A stretch of 64,000 nt of DNA from Microbotryum silenes-acaulis (lineage: Eukaryota > Basidiomycota > Microbotryomycetes > Microbotryales > Microbotryaceae), in the NCBI GenBank assembly GCA_003665825.1, contig QPFY01000015.1, forward strand, positions 434,001-498,000, read 5' to 3'. Each line of letters starts with the position of its first letter. Positions within the stretch are counted from its first letter, which is position 1. Below the pieces are notes generated by a model. That model was not told the origin of the DNA, did no database searches, and was given only the letters and a program-made list of their open reading frames with translations. The position numbers and the translations under genes were made by a program. This document shows positions 1 to 12,654 of this stretch, in pieces.

Positions 1-1912
1 GCTCTTGCACGTAGACCGTTGGTATCTAACGAGGCTGTCTGATAGCTCTCTCGGAGAAATAAGGTCCCGGCGAGAGCGCAGAACCGACTTGAGTCTCTCG
101 GCGCGCCGACGCTCACGTGCGCACGTTGGCTTCTGACAGGGGCCGGCCGGGCCCAGGACCGCTCGGGCGCTTTCGGAAAGCTTCTGAAGCTTCAAGCAAG
201 ATCAGGGCAACGAGCACATTTCTGAGGCACAAAGATAAAGCAAAGCATTAGAAAGTTTGCTACAACACAGGTCAGCTCGTACCCCAGAAGAGATGAAGGG
301 AGTGTAGTGACTACACTCGGCGCTTCCGTCTTCAGCAACACCGCTGGCGGCCTCAGGCCGGCGTCCAGCTGATCAGACGTCGATGGCCGCACCGGGGCAC
401 TTTGACAACAAGGGGCTGCCTGTGGCAGTAGCTGCTGGTCCCGAACCTGTCCCGTGTCCGTGTCGGGTTCCTCGTCGACGGAGACAAGAGCTAGTAATGG
501 ACCCTTTTCTCTCTTGTCTCGAAAGGGCCGGATGCAGCCCCGAGCGCTCCGGCTCTTGCCGCGAGTCCAAACCCGAACGATGCCCAATGATGCCGACGAC
601 GAGGTCACCTGACACTTTTCAAATGCTGGAGACTTGCAGGTCACCCGGGCTGAAGACCTCCCGGTGATTCCCGATCCCTAGGTAGGTACTCGGACTTTGG
701 CAAAGATATGTTGTTAAACCGTTTTGGACGAACTTTCGGTGATCGGAGCTACCGGCGGTCGCAGAGAGTCGTCCATTAGCTGAGCCTGAAAAAAGTTGGT
801 CAAGGTCCGGGTGCAAGCTCCGGGCTTGTAAAGCCCGAGAACGTTCGCTGCCTGGGCTTGCGCGTCGGCTGGGCTGCGGCGCTCGGCACAACGGGCTGTC
901 AATCGGTCAAATTGGACTGGCGCTGATTCGCTGGGACCTTGGCGCAAGGACGGCAGGCAGGCTTCGAGAGCTCCGCGAATCGCTCCGCGCCCCACCAGTC
1001 AACCCTCGCCGCTCCCCTTTTGAAGGTTTCCCCCTTCCCTTTTCTCGATCGAGGTCGTTGCTCTACAAAGTCACGCAACCCGCTTCAGCCCAAAGTCCAC
1101 CTAGACGAAACCCGAGCCACCTACGCCGCTCACATCGCCAGTGAAACCGCCCCTTCAGGCCTTTCCCTGTATCGATCGCTGCGAACACGCCCCTTGAACG
1201 GTTGAGCCCGCTCCTTATCGCCTCCGCCTCTCCTCATCGTCTAGCCCAAGCCGCAAACGACCCACGTCTCGCCTGTAGCTTCTGCTCCTTGAGATCACAC
1301 TAGCTACTCGGACATTACCCATTGCTAGGTTAGTGGCGACTACCCCTCCTTCCTCTGGTGCCGGCGATGTGGCGCTCCCGTCCTCGATGGAACGGGCTTT
1401 AGGGATGGCCCTGGCATCGGGCCGTTCTACGACCTTGCCCGGGCCAATAGCAGCTGGGCTGTTTTTCGCGCCTGGCCTCTGGCGGGATTCGCTCGCTGCC
1501 TTGGACCTGTGGATGCTCCGGAGATCGGACCCTAGTCATTCTAGTGTGCTACATTGTACGACAAGTCATCCGGAATACCCTGCTGACATGCCTTGCTTCC
1601 GTCTCCCTTCTCTGTTACGCCACGTCGCTGCGAATTCGCCCTCCTGACACGCCCGTCCGTTACGGCCTCGTGACTTCGCCACTTTCGACTTTGCTCGCTT
1701 GTCTGTTCGCGCGCGCGCCCCGGTGCCACTCACGCTGCACGACTCTCGCCTCCGACTTCAACGTGATTCAACCTCGGATCGGTTCCGATCATCCGCCGCG
1801 CCGTTTCCAAAAAACCAACTCTTCTCTCCGCTTGCCCCACCACTACCTTGCGTAAACTATTTATCTGGGGTTCCAAACGACCAACAGCCCTCGAGTCCCT
1901 TCGAGGTATCCA
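1..1912. other. Upstream region of GLT1; no gene recognised
   Basis: Short open frames occur on both strands but none has a recognisable domain, a spliced continuation or the codon bias of the neighbouring genes. The last 700 bases are pyrimidine-rich, as expected for a basidiomycete promoter and 5' UTR on the + strand. A TATA-like TATTTAT lies about 50 bases before the GLT1 start codon; its role is uncertain at that spacing. Confidence 0.6.
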
Positions 1913-4900
1913 ATGGCCCCCACTGTCCGTGCAGCCCCCGTCAACAACAAAAAAGCCGTCTCTTTCGACTTGCCCGCCGATCATGCCTCATCCTCGAGCG
2001 TGAACACCGAGTCGTCGTCGCTCGACTTGCTCCCCCACGCCGATGGCGTCTTGCGCGATGAGGCCTCGCTCGGTCTCCCCGCCGCTCAGGGTCTCTACAA
2101 CCCCGAAAACGAGAAGGACTCGTGCGGTGTCGGATTCGTCTGCCACATCAAGGGTCAACCGTCGCATAAGATTGTCTCGGATGCCAAGGCCCTCCTCTGT
2201 GCGTTGTCTTTCGCCCTCCTTAGTGAGCCGCGCAGAATGCTGACCTCGAGCTCACGACTGTCTTCTTCTCATAGGCAACATGACGCATCGAGGTGCCACC
2301 GGTGCTGATTCTCGCGATGGTGACGGTGCCGGAGTCATGGTCGGTATCCCCCACAACTTTTTCGTCCGCGAAGCCGAGCGCGAGCTCGGGGTCACGCTCC
2401 CCCGCGAGGGCGAGTACGCCGTCGGCAACGTCTTCTTTAAGAAGGGCAACGACGAGCTTTTGGCCTCGCAAAAAGCGACGTTCGAGCAGATCGCCGAGTC
2501 GGTCAACCTCCGCGTGCTCGGCTGGCGCCCCGTCCCGACCGACGGCTCGATCCTCGGTCCCGCCGCGCTCTCGCGCGAGCCCCTGATCTTGCAGCCCTTC
2601 GTCGTGCTCAGCACCTCGTACGGGTACGGCAATACCCCCGACCCGGACTCGACGTTCGACGAAAAGTACTTTGAGCGCCAGCTGTATGTGCTCCGCAAGC
2701 ACGCGACGCACACGCTCTTGCTCTCGAGCGGTTTCTACATTTGCTCGCTCTCGCAAAAGAACGTCGTCTACAAGGGTCAGCTCGCGCCCGTGCAAGTCTA
2801 CAATTACTACCACGACTTGAACCACGCGCTCTTTGCCTCGCACTTCTGCTTGGTCCATTCGCGTTTCTCGACCAACACCTACCCTTCGTGGGACCGAGCC
2901 CAGCCGATGCGATGGGTCGCCCACAACGGTGAGATCAACACCGTTCGCGGCAACAAGAACTGGATGCGTGCTCGCGAGGGCAACTTGCAGTCGTCGCGCT
3001 TCGCCGACGAACTCGACTTGCTTTACCCGATCATCGAGACCGGTGGTTCCGACTCGGCCGCGTTCGACAACGTGCTCGAGCTCTTGACCGTCAACGCTGT
3101 TCTGACCTTGCCCGAGGCCGTGATGATGCTCGTCCCCGAGGCGTGGCAGAATAACACCGACATGGAGAAGGAGAAGGTCGCCTTCTACCAATGGGCGGCA
3201 TGCTTGATGGAGCCGTGGGACGGACCTGCGCTCTTCGCCTTCTCCGACGGGCGCTACTGCGGTGCCAACTTGGACCGCAATGGTCTCCGCCCTTGCCGAT
3301 GGATCACCACGTCCGACGACCTCATGATCTGCGGTTCCGAAGTCGGTACCATCTACGTCGAGCCCGAGAAGATCACCCGCAAGGGTCGTCTCCAACCCGG
3401 AAAGATGCTGCTCGTCGACACCGTCGAGGGCCGCATCGTCGACGACAAGGAGCTCAAGATGAAGACCGCGGCCAAGCAGCCTTTCGCCAACTGGATCGAG
3501 TCGCAGATGCTCAGCTTGCCCAACATCATCGCCCGCGAGCGCGCCAAGGGAGCTTCGCTCACGGGCGTCCTTGACAGCTCAACCGTCTCGACCGATCCCC
3601 GCTTGCTTGCGTTCGGTTACTCGTTCGAGCAGCTCGACCTCCTATTGCGACCGCTCGTCAACGACGGCAAGGAAGCGCTTGGATCGATGGGCAACGACGC
3701 CCCTTTGGCGTGCATGGCCACGGCGCCGCGCGTCATCTTTGACTACTTCCGCCAGCTCTTCGCTCAAGTCACGAATCCTCCCATCGACCCCATCCGAGAG
3801 TCGATCGTCATGTCGCTCGAGTGCTACGTCGGTGCCGAGGGCAACATGCTCGAGATGAACCCCAACCAGTGCCACCGGTTGTTGCTCCCTTCGCCCGTGC
3901 TCACGATCGAGGAGGCTAACGCCCTCAAGCGCTTGGATACCGTCAACCCCGAGTGGCCCGCGCGCACGATCGACATTACCTTCGACAAAGCCGAAGGTCC
4001 CGCCGGATACGAGGCTTGCCTCGACCGCATTTGCGCCGAGGTCTCGAACGCGATCGCCGAAAACATCCGCGTCATCGTCCTTTCGGATCGCGCCGTGGGT
4101 CCCGATCGCGTCGCCATCTCGTCCGCCGTCGCGACCGGTGGTGTGCACCACCATTTGGTCCGCAACAAGCAGCGCTCCAAGGTCGCGCTTATTGTTGAGA
4201 CTGGTGAAGCCCGCGAGGTGCACCATATTTGCGTGCTCGTCGGCTACGGTGCCGATGGTATCTGCCCTTACCTCGCGTACGAGGCGATGCTCAAGCTCCG
4301 CCGCGAGGGCTTGCTCAAGAAGGACTTGACCGAAGGCCAAGTTATCAAGAACTACCTCTACGCCACCAACAACGGTATTCTCAAGGTCATGTCCAAGATG
4401 GGTATCTCAACCCTGCAGTCGTACAAGGGTGCGCAGATCTTCGAGGCGCTCGGTTTGGCCGAGGAGGTCGTCGACCGCTGCTTCGTCGGCACCGCTTCGC
4501 GTGTCGCCGGTTCGACCTTCGAGTTGCTCGCCATGGACGCGCTCGAGATCCACGAGCGTGGTTACCCTTCGCGAGAGACCGTCTTGCCCCCTGGCTTGCC
4601 CGAGACGGGTGAGTACCACTGGCGCGACGGAGGAGAGCCCCACATCAACGACCCCACCGGTATCGCCGAGCTCCAGAACGCTGTTCGCCAGAAGAACCAG
4701 TCGTCGTACGACGCCTACGCCGCAAACGCTCGTCGTCAAGTGCGTGCCGTCACTTTGCGAGGTCTGCTCGACTTTGACTTTGTCAAGGCGATGCCGATCC
4801 CGATCGAGCAGGTCGAGCCATGGCACGAGATCGTGCGCCGTTTCGCGACCGGTGCCATGTCGTACGGTTCCATCTCAATGGAGGCCCACTCGGCCTTGGC

Positions 4901-7900
4901 CATTGCGATGAACCGCATCGGCGGCAAGTCCAACACTGGTGAAGGTGGAGAGGACGCCGAACGATCGGACCTCTTGCCCAACGGCGATACGATGCGATCG
5001 TCGATCAAGCAAATTGCCTCGGGACGTGAGTAGATTGTTCCTCTATGAAGATGCGATGTTTCATTTCATGAGATACTGACGGGGGAGGTTTTCTCGTTGG
5101 TTGCTACAGGTTTCGGTGTGACCTCGAACTACCTCGCGGATGCCGACGAGTTGCAAATCAAGATGGCGCAAGGTGCCAAGCCCGGAGAAGGTGGTGAACT
5201 GCCCGGCCACAAGGTGTCCAAATCGATCGCACGCACGCGTCACTCGACCCCGGGTGTCGGTCTCATCTCGCCTCCCCCTCACCACGACATTTACTCGATC
5301 GAGGATCTTAAGCAATTGATCTACGACCTCAAGTGCTCGAACCCGCGCTCGCGCATTTCGGTCAAACTCGTGTCCGAGGTCGGTGTCGGAGTCGTCGCTT
5401 CCGGTGTTGCCAAGGCCAAGGCCGACCACATCCTCATCTCTGGCCACGATGGTGGAACGGGTGCTTCGCGATGGACCGGTATCAAGTATGCCGGACTCCC
5501 TTGGGAACTTGGTCTCGCCGAGACCCACCAAACGCTCGTACTCAATGACCTCCGTGGTCGAGTTACGATCCAGACCGATGGCCAGATCCGTACCGGCCGT
5601 GATGTCGCGATCGCGTGCCTGTTGGGTGCTGAAGAGTGGGGCTTCGCGACGACGCCTTTGGTGCGTGGGGATCACCGACTTGAACTTGCACATAGCCTTT
5701 CGGTGCTGACCTTGCGCGCTTGCTTACTTTCGAATTCACAGATTGCCATGGGTTGCATCATGATGAAGAAGGCAAGTGGATTGACTGAGTAGGATAAACC
5801 CTGCTTCAAGGCACTTGCTAACCGTTTGTTCCCCTTTACAACGCCAACAGTGCCACCTCAACACTTGCCCCGTCGGTATCGCGACCCAGGACGAGCAGCT
5901 GCGCAAAAAGTTCTCCGGTCAACCCGAGCACGTCGTCAACTTCCTGTACTACGTCGCCGAGGAGATGCGATCGTTCATGGCCAAGCTCGGTTTCCGCACC
6001 ATTAACGAGATGGTCGGTCGCTCCGACATGCTCCGTGTCGACGATAGCTTGCGCAACCCAAAGACGGCGAACCTCGACTTGTCGGCGCTGCTTAAGCCCG
6101 CCTGGCAAATGCGCCCCGGTGTCGCGACCTTCAAGTCGCGCGCGCAGGATCACAAGCTTTACATCCGCCTCGACAACAAGTTTATCGACGAGGCCGAGCC
6201 TGCCTTGCTCAAGGGCCTGCCCGTGCGCATCGACTGCGACGTCGTCAACACCGACCGTGCGCTCGGCACGACGCTCTCGAACCACGTCTCGAAGCGCTAC
6301 GGTGAGGAGGGTCTACCCAAGGATACGATCCACATCTACGCCAAGGGCTCGGCCGGTCAATCGCTTGGTGCTTTCCTCGCTCCCGGTATCACGATCGAGC
6401 TCGAGGGTGACTCGAACGACTACGTTGGCAAGGGTCTCTCCGGTGGTCGCTTAATCGTCTACCCTCCCAAGGCCTCGCCGTTCAAGGCCGAGGAGAACGT
6501 CATCGTCGGCAACACTTGCTTGTACGGTGCCACTTCGGGTCAGGCCTACTTCCGCGGTATTGCCGCCGAGCGTTTCGCCGTCCGCAACTCGGGCGCGACT
6601 GCCGTCGTCGAAGGCTGCGGTGACCATGGTTGCGAGTACATGACCGGTGGTCGCGTCGTCATCCTCGGTATGACCGGCCGCAACTTCGCCGCCGGTATGT
6701 CCGGTGGCATTGCTTACGTCTTCGACGGCGCCAAGGACTTCCGTGCCAAAGTCAACATGGAGATGGTCGAGCTCGACACCGTCAACGACCCGCGTGAGAT
6801 CGCCGAGCTGCGTGGCATGATTGAGGACCACCAGCACTGGACGGGTTCGTTCTTTGCCGAGCGCGTGCTCAAGAACTTCAACCAGTGGCTGCCTCGCTTC
6901 GTGCGCGTCATGCCCCTCGACTACAAGGCCGTCCTCGAGGCCGAGGCCGCCAAGCAGGCGCAGGAGAAGGCCGCCAAGCACCCTCCTGTCGACATCGTCA
7001 TCCCCGTCGCCGGTGTCCAGCCTGCTCACAAGTCCAACGAGCCCTCGGTCGTTGATCTCGAGGACGCGATGGTGGACGACACCACGGCCAAGAAGCGCGT
7101 CGAGCAGCTCGACAAGATCCGCGGCTTCATGAAGTACAAGCGCCTGACCGAGTCATACCGCAACCCGCGCAAGCGTGTGCAGGATTGGGCCGAGCTCTCG
7201 ACCCGCCTCAGCGAGGACGATTGCAAGCAGCAGACCGCACGTTGCATGGATTGCGGTGTCCCCTTCTGTCAGTCCGACAGTGGTTGCCCTATCTCCAACT
7301 TGATCCCCAAGTGGAATGACCTCGTCTTCAAGGGCCAGTGGAAGGATGCGCTCGACCGGTTGCTCATGACGAACAACTTCCCCGAGTTCACCGGTCGCGT
7401 TTGCCCCGCTCCTTGCGAGGGTGCTTGCGTGCTCGGCATCAACGAGCAGCCCGTCGGCATCAAGAGCATCGAGTGCGCCATCATCGACAAGGGTTTCGAA
7501 ATGGGATGGATGAAGCCCCAGCCGCCCAAGGTCCGCACGGGCAAATCGGTCGCCATCATCGGTTCCGGTGCCGCCGGTCTCGCCGCCGCCGATCAGCTCA
7601 ACAAGGCCGGTCACTCGGTCACCGTCTACGAGCGTCAAGACCGATGCGGTGGTCTGCTCACGTACGGTATCCCCAACATGAAGCTCGACAAGCGTGTCGT
7701 CCAACGCCGTCTCGACCTCATGGCCGAGGAGGGTGTCAAGTTCGTCACCAAGGCCCACGTCGGTGTCACCCACAACATTGACGAGATCCGCTCGGCCAGC
7801 GACTCGCTCATTGTCGCCACGGGTGCGACTTGGCCTCGTGACCTCAAGTTGCCGAACCGCAACCTCGACGGCATCGACTTTGCCATGACATTCTTGTCGG

Positions 7901-8785
7901 CCAACACCAAGTCGCTGCTCGACTCGAACCTTGAGGATGGCAACTACCTCTCGGCCAAGGGCAAGAACGTCATCGTCATCGGTGGTGGTGACACGGGTAA
8001 CGATTGCATCGGTACCTCCGTTCGTCACGGTGCGCTCAGCGTCACCAACTTTGAGTTGCTGCCCCAGCCCCCGCCAACGCGCGACCAGGCGTCGAACCCC
8101 TGGCCTCAGTTCCCTCGCACCTTCAAGGTCGACTACGGACACACCGAAGTCTCCTCCTTGTTCGGCTCCGACCCTCGTCAGTTCTCGATCAGCACCAAGG
8201 AGTTCGTCTCGGACGGCAACGGCAAGGTCAAGGGTATCAACACCGTTCGCGTCGCTTGGGAGAAGGACGCCTTCGGCGCATGGAAGATGGCCGAGATTCC
8301 GGGCTCGGAGGAGTTCTTCCCCGCCGATCTGTGAGTTGCACCGCGTGCTGCTTTTCCAATCTGTTTCGTCCACCTTTGCTGACGTGTCAACGTTCTCTTT
8401 GATTCAGCGTTCTCCTCGCCCTTGGGTTCTTGGGTCCCGAGGAGGCTGCCATCAAGGCGCTCGGCCTCGAGCAGGATGCTCGATCTAACATCAAGGCCGA
8501 CTACGGCAAATTCACGACCAACGTCCCCGGCGTCTTCGCCGCTGGTGATGCTCGTCGTGGTCAATCGCTTATTGTGTAAGCACTGGCTCTTCTCGCGCCT
8601 GTCTGGACCAGAGAACTGACTTCGAGTCGTCCGTGTAAAGCTGGGCTATCGCTGAAGGCCGACGATGCGCTGCCCAAGTTGACGAGTATTTGGTGGGCAA
8701 CACCCGATTGCCCGCCGCCGGATCGATCCCTGAGCGTTCCTTCAAGTCGAGGAAGCCGGCTGCGCCGGTCGCCATCCAGGCCTAG
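1913..8785 (+). CDS. GLT1: Glutamate synthase [NADH], fused large and small domains
   Basis: Seven exons: 1913-2198, 2275-5025, 5110-5660, 5742-5771, 5851-8330, 8408-8575, 8641-8785. The joined frame is 2136 aa, close to the roughly 2145 aa of yeast Glt1. It makes two glutamates from glutamine and 2-oxoglutarate using NADH, and works with glutamine synthetase in ammonium assimilation. Domains in order: a ~70-aa propeptide followed by Cys71 (DSCGVGFV), the catalytic N-terminal residue of class II glutaminase domains; the central and FMN-binding domain ([22 protein letters not shown]); the 3Fe-4S cysteines ([11 protein letters not shown]); the glutamate synthase C-terminal beta-helix domain; then a GltD-like region with Cys clusters CMDCGVPFC and CPAPCEGAC and two dinucleotide folds ([18 protein letters not shown]). 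Intron 4 (5772-5850) uses a GC donor (AAG|GCAAGT); reading it this way keeps the invariant KKCHLNTC intact, whereas reading through hits a stop. Confidence 0.97.
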
Positions 8786-9557
8786 ACGGCGCCTGTTTGT
8801 CTTCCTACCCTACCAAAAAAACTTCAACGACTCCGAAAAACAGCATCGAAGTCCCCTCACGCTCGCATTCCTCGCACGCACGTTTCCTACCTTCCGTCCG
8901 CCGTATAATCTTGTCTGCTCTCTCTCTCTCTATCGTGTTGCGCCTCGATGTTTATTTGTTGAAGAAACTCCTCCCCTCTCTCTTTTCTCTCTCTACAAAA
9001 CCCTCAAAACATCGGGATCGGGTCCTGGTCGAGTCTTTGATCAGTTTGCAGCTGCTTCCTTATCTTCTCATCTCCTTTCTGTTTTGTGTCTCTTGTTCGC
9101 TTCTCGCTTCTATACAGTTTCCGGAGTTTATGAATACCTTTCCCCACAATGTAATGTCGTTTTCATTCATTCAAACTTCTCGTGATCTGAGAGAGAAGAG
9201 AGTGAGAGCTTATATGTCAACATAGAGTCATTTGAGCCGTTCCGAGAAGGCCTCATGCTCGCCTTTGAGTCGAAAAACTCTTCGAAAAGCTCTATCTTCG
9301 AAGAGCCCTCTGGGGACAGCGTTTAAAGTGACGTATGGGCTCCAAGAGCTGACAATGCAAGCAAGGTACACAAAAGACGGGTGGTAAAAGGATAAACATG
9401 GACGCCGGACCAGCCGTAGACAGGTGCGGCGAAAGAAAGACGTGAAAAAACGTGTCGCGTGTAAAGATAGGAAAGGCCAAGTGCGCGAACAACAAGAATG
9501 GAGTGAAGGGATGGGCAAGTCAGAAGAGATGTTACGAAGCTGGTACTGGACGCGTGC
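8786..9557. other. Intergenic, convergent 3' ends
   Basis: Lies between the stop codons of GLT1 (+) and the low-complexity protein gene (-). It is CT-rich near 8850-9120 and probably holds both 3' UTRs. No coding signal or RNA gene was recognised. Confidence 0.6.
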
Positions 9558-10588
9558 TCAGAGGTCATGTTCGACCTTGACTCGGGACGTAGACGCCGTA
9601 GGAAGGGGAACGACTGAGCCTCGGCCCATCTCGGTATCTGTAGTGGAACACAAGAGAATACAATAATTAGTTGCTACACAATCTCTCGTTGGTCAATGGA
9701 CTGACCTTGATCCGTAACATCGAATCCAAGGTCATCTATGCCTCCGCAAAGCGATCCAAGATCGTCCAAGCTCGCAGCGACGGTCGAGTCAGATACCTCA
9801 CTGACCTCTCGTCGTCGACGAAGGCTACGACGCAGCGTGACGTTGGTGTTGTAGTCTGAAGAACTGCGGTTGGCCGTCGACTTTGCGGTCAATCGCTTGC
9901 TTCCCCGAGGGGTCGTCGCTTCGGTCTCGGTGGCGTCGCCATCGTCGTCGGAAGCTTCGGCAAGCGCCGAGGAGGCAGTGGGAACGCGGCGAGCCTTCTT
10001 TGGTGCACGACGAACCCCCGAGTCTTGTCGTCCCGAAGCTGACTTGCTTGATCGTTGAGCACTCGTCGATGGCGTGACGAAGGGATCTTGATCAAAGACG
10101 ACCCCAGCGGCAGCGGCAGCAGCAGCAGCTTTGCGAGCGCGAGTTCTACCCGCAGTCGGTCGAGCAGCAGCAGCAGCAGCAGCAGGTCGACGTGCGTTCC
10201 GAGGCACCTCGACCTCATCCTCATCCTCATCCTCATCTTCTCCGTCCTCGGGTCCCTGCTCGTCCTCGGCTCGACGTGCCCGCTTGCCACCAGCAACCGG
10301 GACGCCGCCGGCCCTGACGTGCTTCATCATATTCGGCAAATCCTTACTAGGGCCCACGAACCTCCAAACCGACCTCTCTCCATCGATCTCCTTTTGATGC
10401 AACACAATCTCCTGCGTTCCCGACGTGGACCATCTCTCGAGGAAAGAGATGGTCTCCACGCCTTCAGCGGTGGGTTGGCGTCGAAGGAGTTCGCTCGCCG
10501 AAGTGTCGAGCATATCGTTCGTAATCGCATCGATGTGAGCTGTCGCGGCAGCGGCTTTTTTCGAGATCCTGGCGGGTGTGAGCCTCAT
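9558..10588 (-). CDS. Hypothetical low-complexity, probably nuclear protein
   Basis: Two exons (9706-10588 and 9558-9637, minus strand) give 320 aa. The intron (9638-9705) has donor GTCAGT and acceptor CTACAG, and the joined length is divisible by three; without splicing the frame stops about 15 codons into the intron. I do not recognise a family. The N-terminal ~90 residues look ordered (a helix-rich segment, then SFLERW and VWRFVGPSKDLP). After that come a basic patch (GGKRARRAED), an acidic run of Glu/Asp, alanine runs from GCN repeats, and several basic clusters (RRAPKKARR, LRRSLRRRRE). Such alternating charge suggests a nuclear or chromatin-associated, largely disordered protein. That is inference from composition only. 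Confidence 0.6.
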
Positions 10589-11555
10589 GATTGAATGTGT
10601 GCGGGCCGAAATTTATTTGGCGGTGGGGAGTTCCTCGCGGTTCGCGATTGTAAGCGGAGTCCGGGAGCTGGACTCGAAAAAAAAGTGCCGGCCGATGTGG
10701 GGGGGAGGCAACGAGTGCCGGCAGTATTGCCTATCACTGGTAGATGTGGCGATGTTGTAGATCACAGACTGTAGAAAGCTATTATACAAAACGTTTTGTG
10801 TCAGTCCAGGGCTCTCAGAATCGTTTGAACCCCGCCCGGCGAGATCGGGCACACTTGGACCAGAACTGACCTCACCGGACCGGTGCGAGCAGCGGTGACT
10901 CGGTTGCTGAAACTTGAAGGGCCTTCGTTGATGGTCGTAGGTGATGTTCGTTCCAAGGGTGGAAAGAGCGTGATGCGAAAAGCGTCGAGTCAAGAGATTA
11001 CGAGAAGAGGGACGAAACAAAGGGCACCAGAAAGATAGACGGAGCACACCGGGGGGAGAGTGTTCGAGTGATTTAGCGCACTATGGAAGTGTGACGACGA
11101 AAATTGCCTTCGACGGACGTTGCGCGAGCCGTCGCTCTTTCTTCTTGTCCGATACTCTCATCACAAAACGCAACCGTTGTGTGCTTGGAACGCCCGGCCT
11201 GTGACGGCCAGCCGGAGCGAAGTGGGGGTGCTCGACGAGCGGGGCGCGGCGGCGGCCGTCGGCGAGAGGGGGCTGGCCGATGGAGTGCGAATTCTCCTGT
11301 TTGGGCCATAGCGCGGGTTTCAGATTCGACTCTTGAGACAAAAACCGTTGGAAGTCTGATGGCTTTGGCTTTGTTGCTGCGTGAAAGCAATCGACCAAAA
11401 TGCATCTCATTTGGTGAACGCAAGAGGTTCATGTACAACATGCCAAAGAGAAGAAGAAGGTAGCAACATTTCCGTGCAGACAAGGGCCACGATCTCGGCG
11501 GACCCCCTGTCTTTCCGACTCGACGCGCGCGGCCGGGAAAAGCCCTTCCCCACGC
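10589..11555. other. Intergenic region, no gene recognised
   Basis: Upstream of the low-complexity gene (its start is at 10588) and downstream of the helicase stop at 11556, both on the minus strand. Short frames on both strands are arginine- and proline-rich shadows without domain or splice support. Confidence 0.5.
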
Positions 11556-12620
11556 TCAGCTCGACGCACTCTTTAACCCCTGCTTGATCAAGCTCTTCCT
11601 CGCCTTCTCCACCTTCTTCTTGACCTTCCTCAACGCCCCAATCCCACCATGCATAACCCTCGTAATCAAATCGCAAGCCTCCCCCTTGTTCAATTCCTCA
11701 ACCTTGACCCACCCACCTTCCCTCTCCCTCCCTGGAACCCAAAGTCCTTCGATCCTCCCATCTTGAATCTCATTCTTCAACTTGTTGGAAAGCATAGTTT
11801 GTTGAGAGAGAGTGGCAGGATGTTCACGCCATGGTGCGAAACGACGAGTCGAGATGGTGGGTTTCCACAAGTCGACATTAGCGACGAGGGCGTCTACGGT
11901 GGCGAGCAGATGACGAATGTCAGGGTGAGTTCCCAAAACGGTAGGTTTTGCATAGGGGTTACGAGTGAAGGCTAGTTGGGGTATTCGACGATAACCTTTG
12001 GCTTCCCATTGTGGGACGACTGAGGTGGAAGCTTCGTCCTTTGGCGAGATTCGGATATAGCCTTTTCCTCCCAACTCCAAGACATAAGCACCCTGTCCTA
12101 CCCCGATCCATGAATTACGTGTCAAACGCGAAAGAGGGATCCGGCTTGATTCCGAGTGTTTCGTCGTCGAAGCTATGGTTCGAGAGGTGAGGAATTCGGT
12201 GACGGTATTGAATTCTTCGTAGGCTAAGCGGGAAGGGTCGGCGTCGATGTAGGGGAGGATCAAGGCTCGCGGTTCAGGAGCGGGGGAGGTGATGGCGAGG
12301 TTTTGTAGGTCCTTCGTTGTTCGGGCTGTGGGGACGTGAAGGTGGGTCAGCGAAGCTCCACCCTTGGCACCCTCGTGTAATTCGACTTGCTTACCCTCAA
12401 TAGCCAAATTCGGATCAATCCCGAACAAAGTCGGCGTACACGCGATACCTTCCGTCGAATTCCCCACGAAATCAATGATGAGGCAATCTGTTTTCCCCGT
12501 CAAGGGACTCTTCCTCATCCCTCGACCGATCATCTGTTGAAAGAGGTTGCGCGATTTGGTCGGTCGGGCGAGGAGTACGCAGTCGATAAAGGGAAAGTCT
12601 GCGCCTTCCGTGAGAATACC

Positions 12621-12654
<34 letters not shown>

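Noticed and set aside
2220..3395. Long minus-strand frames opposite GLT1, TEF1, MFS and F-box genes
   Set aside because: They are antisense shadows of strongly biased coding sequence; the sense frames carry full conserved domains.
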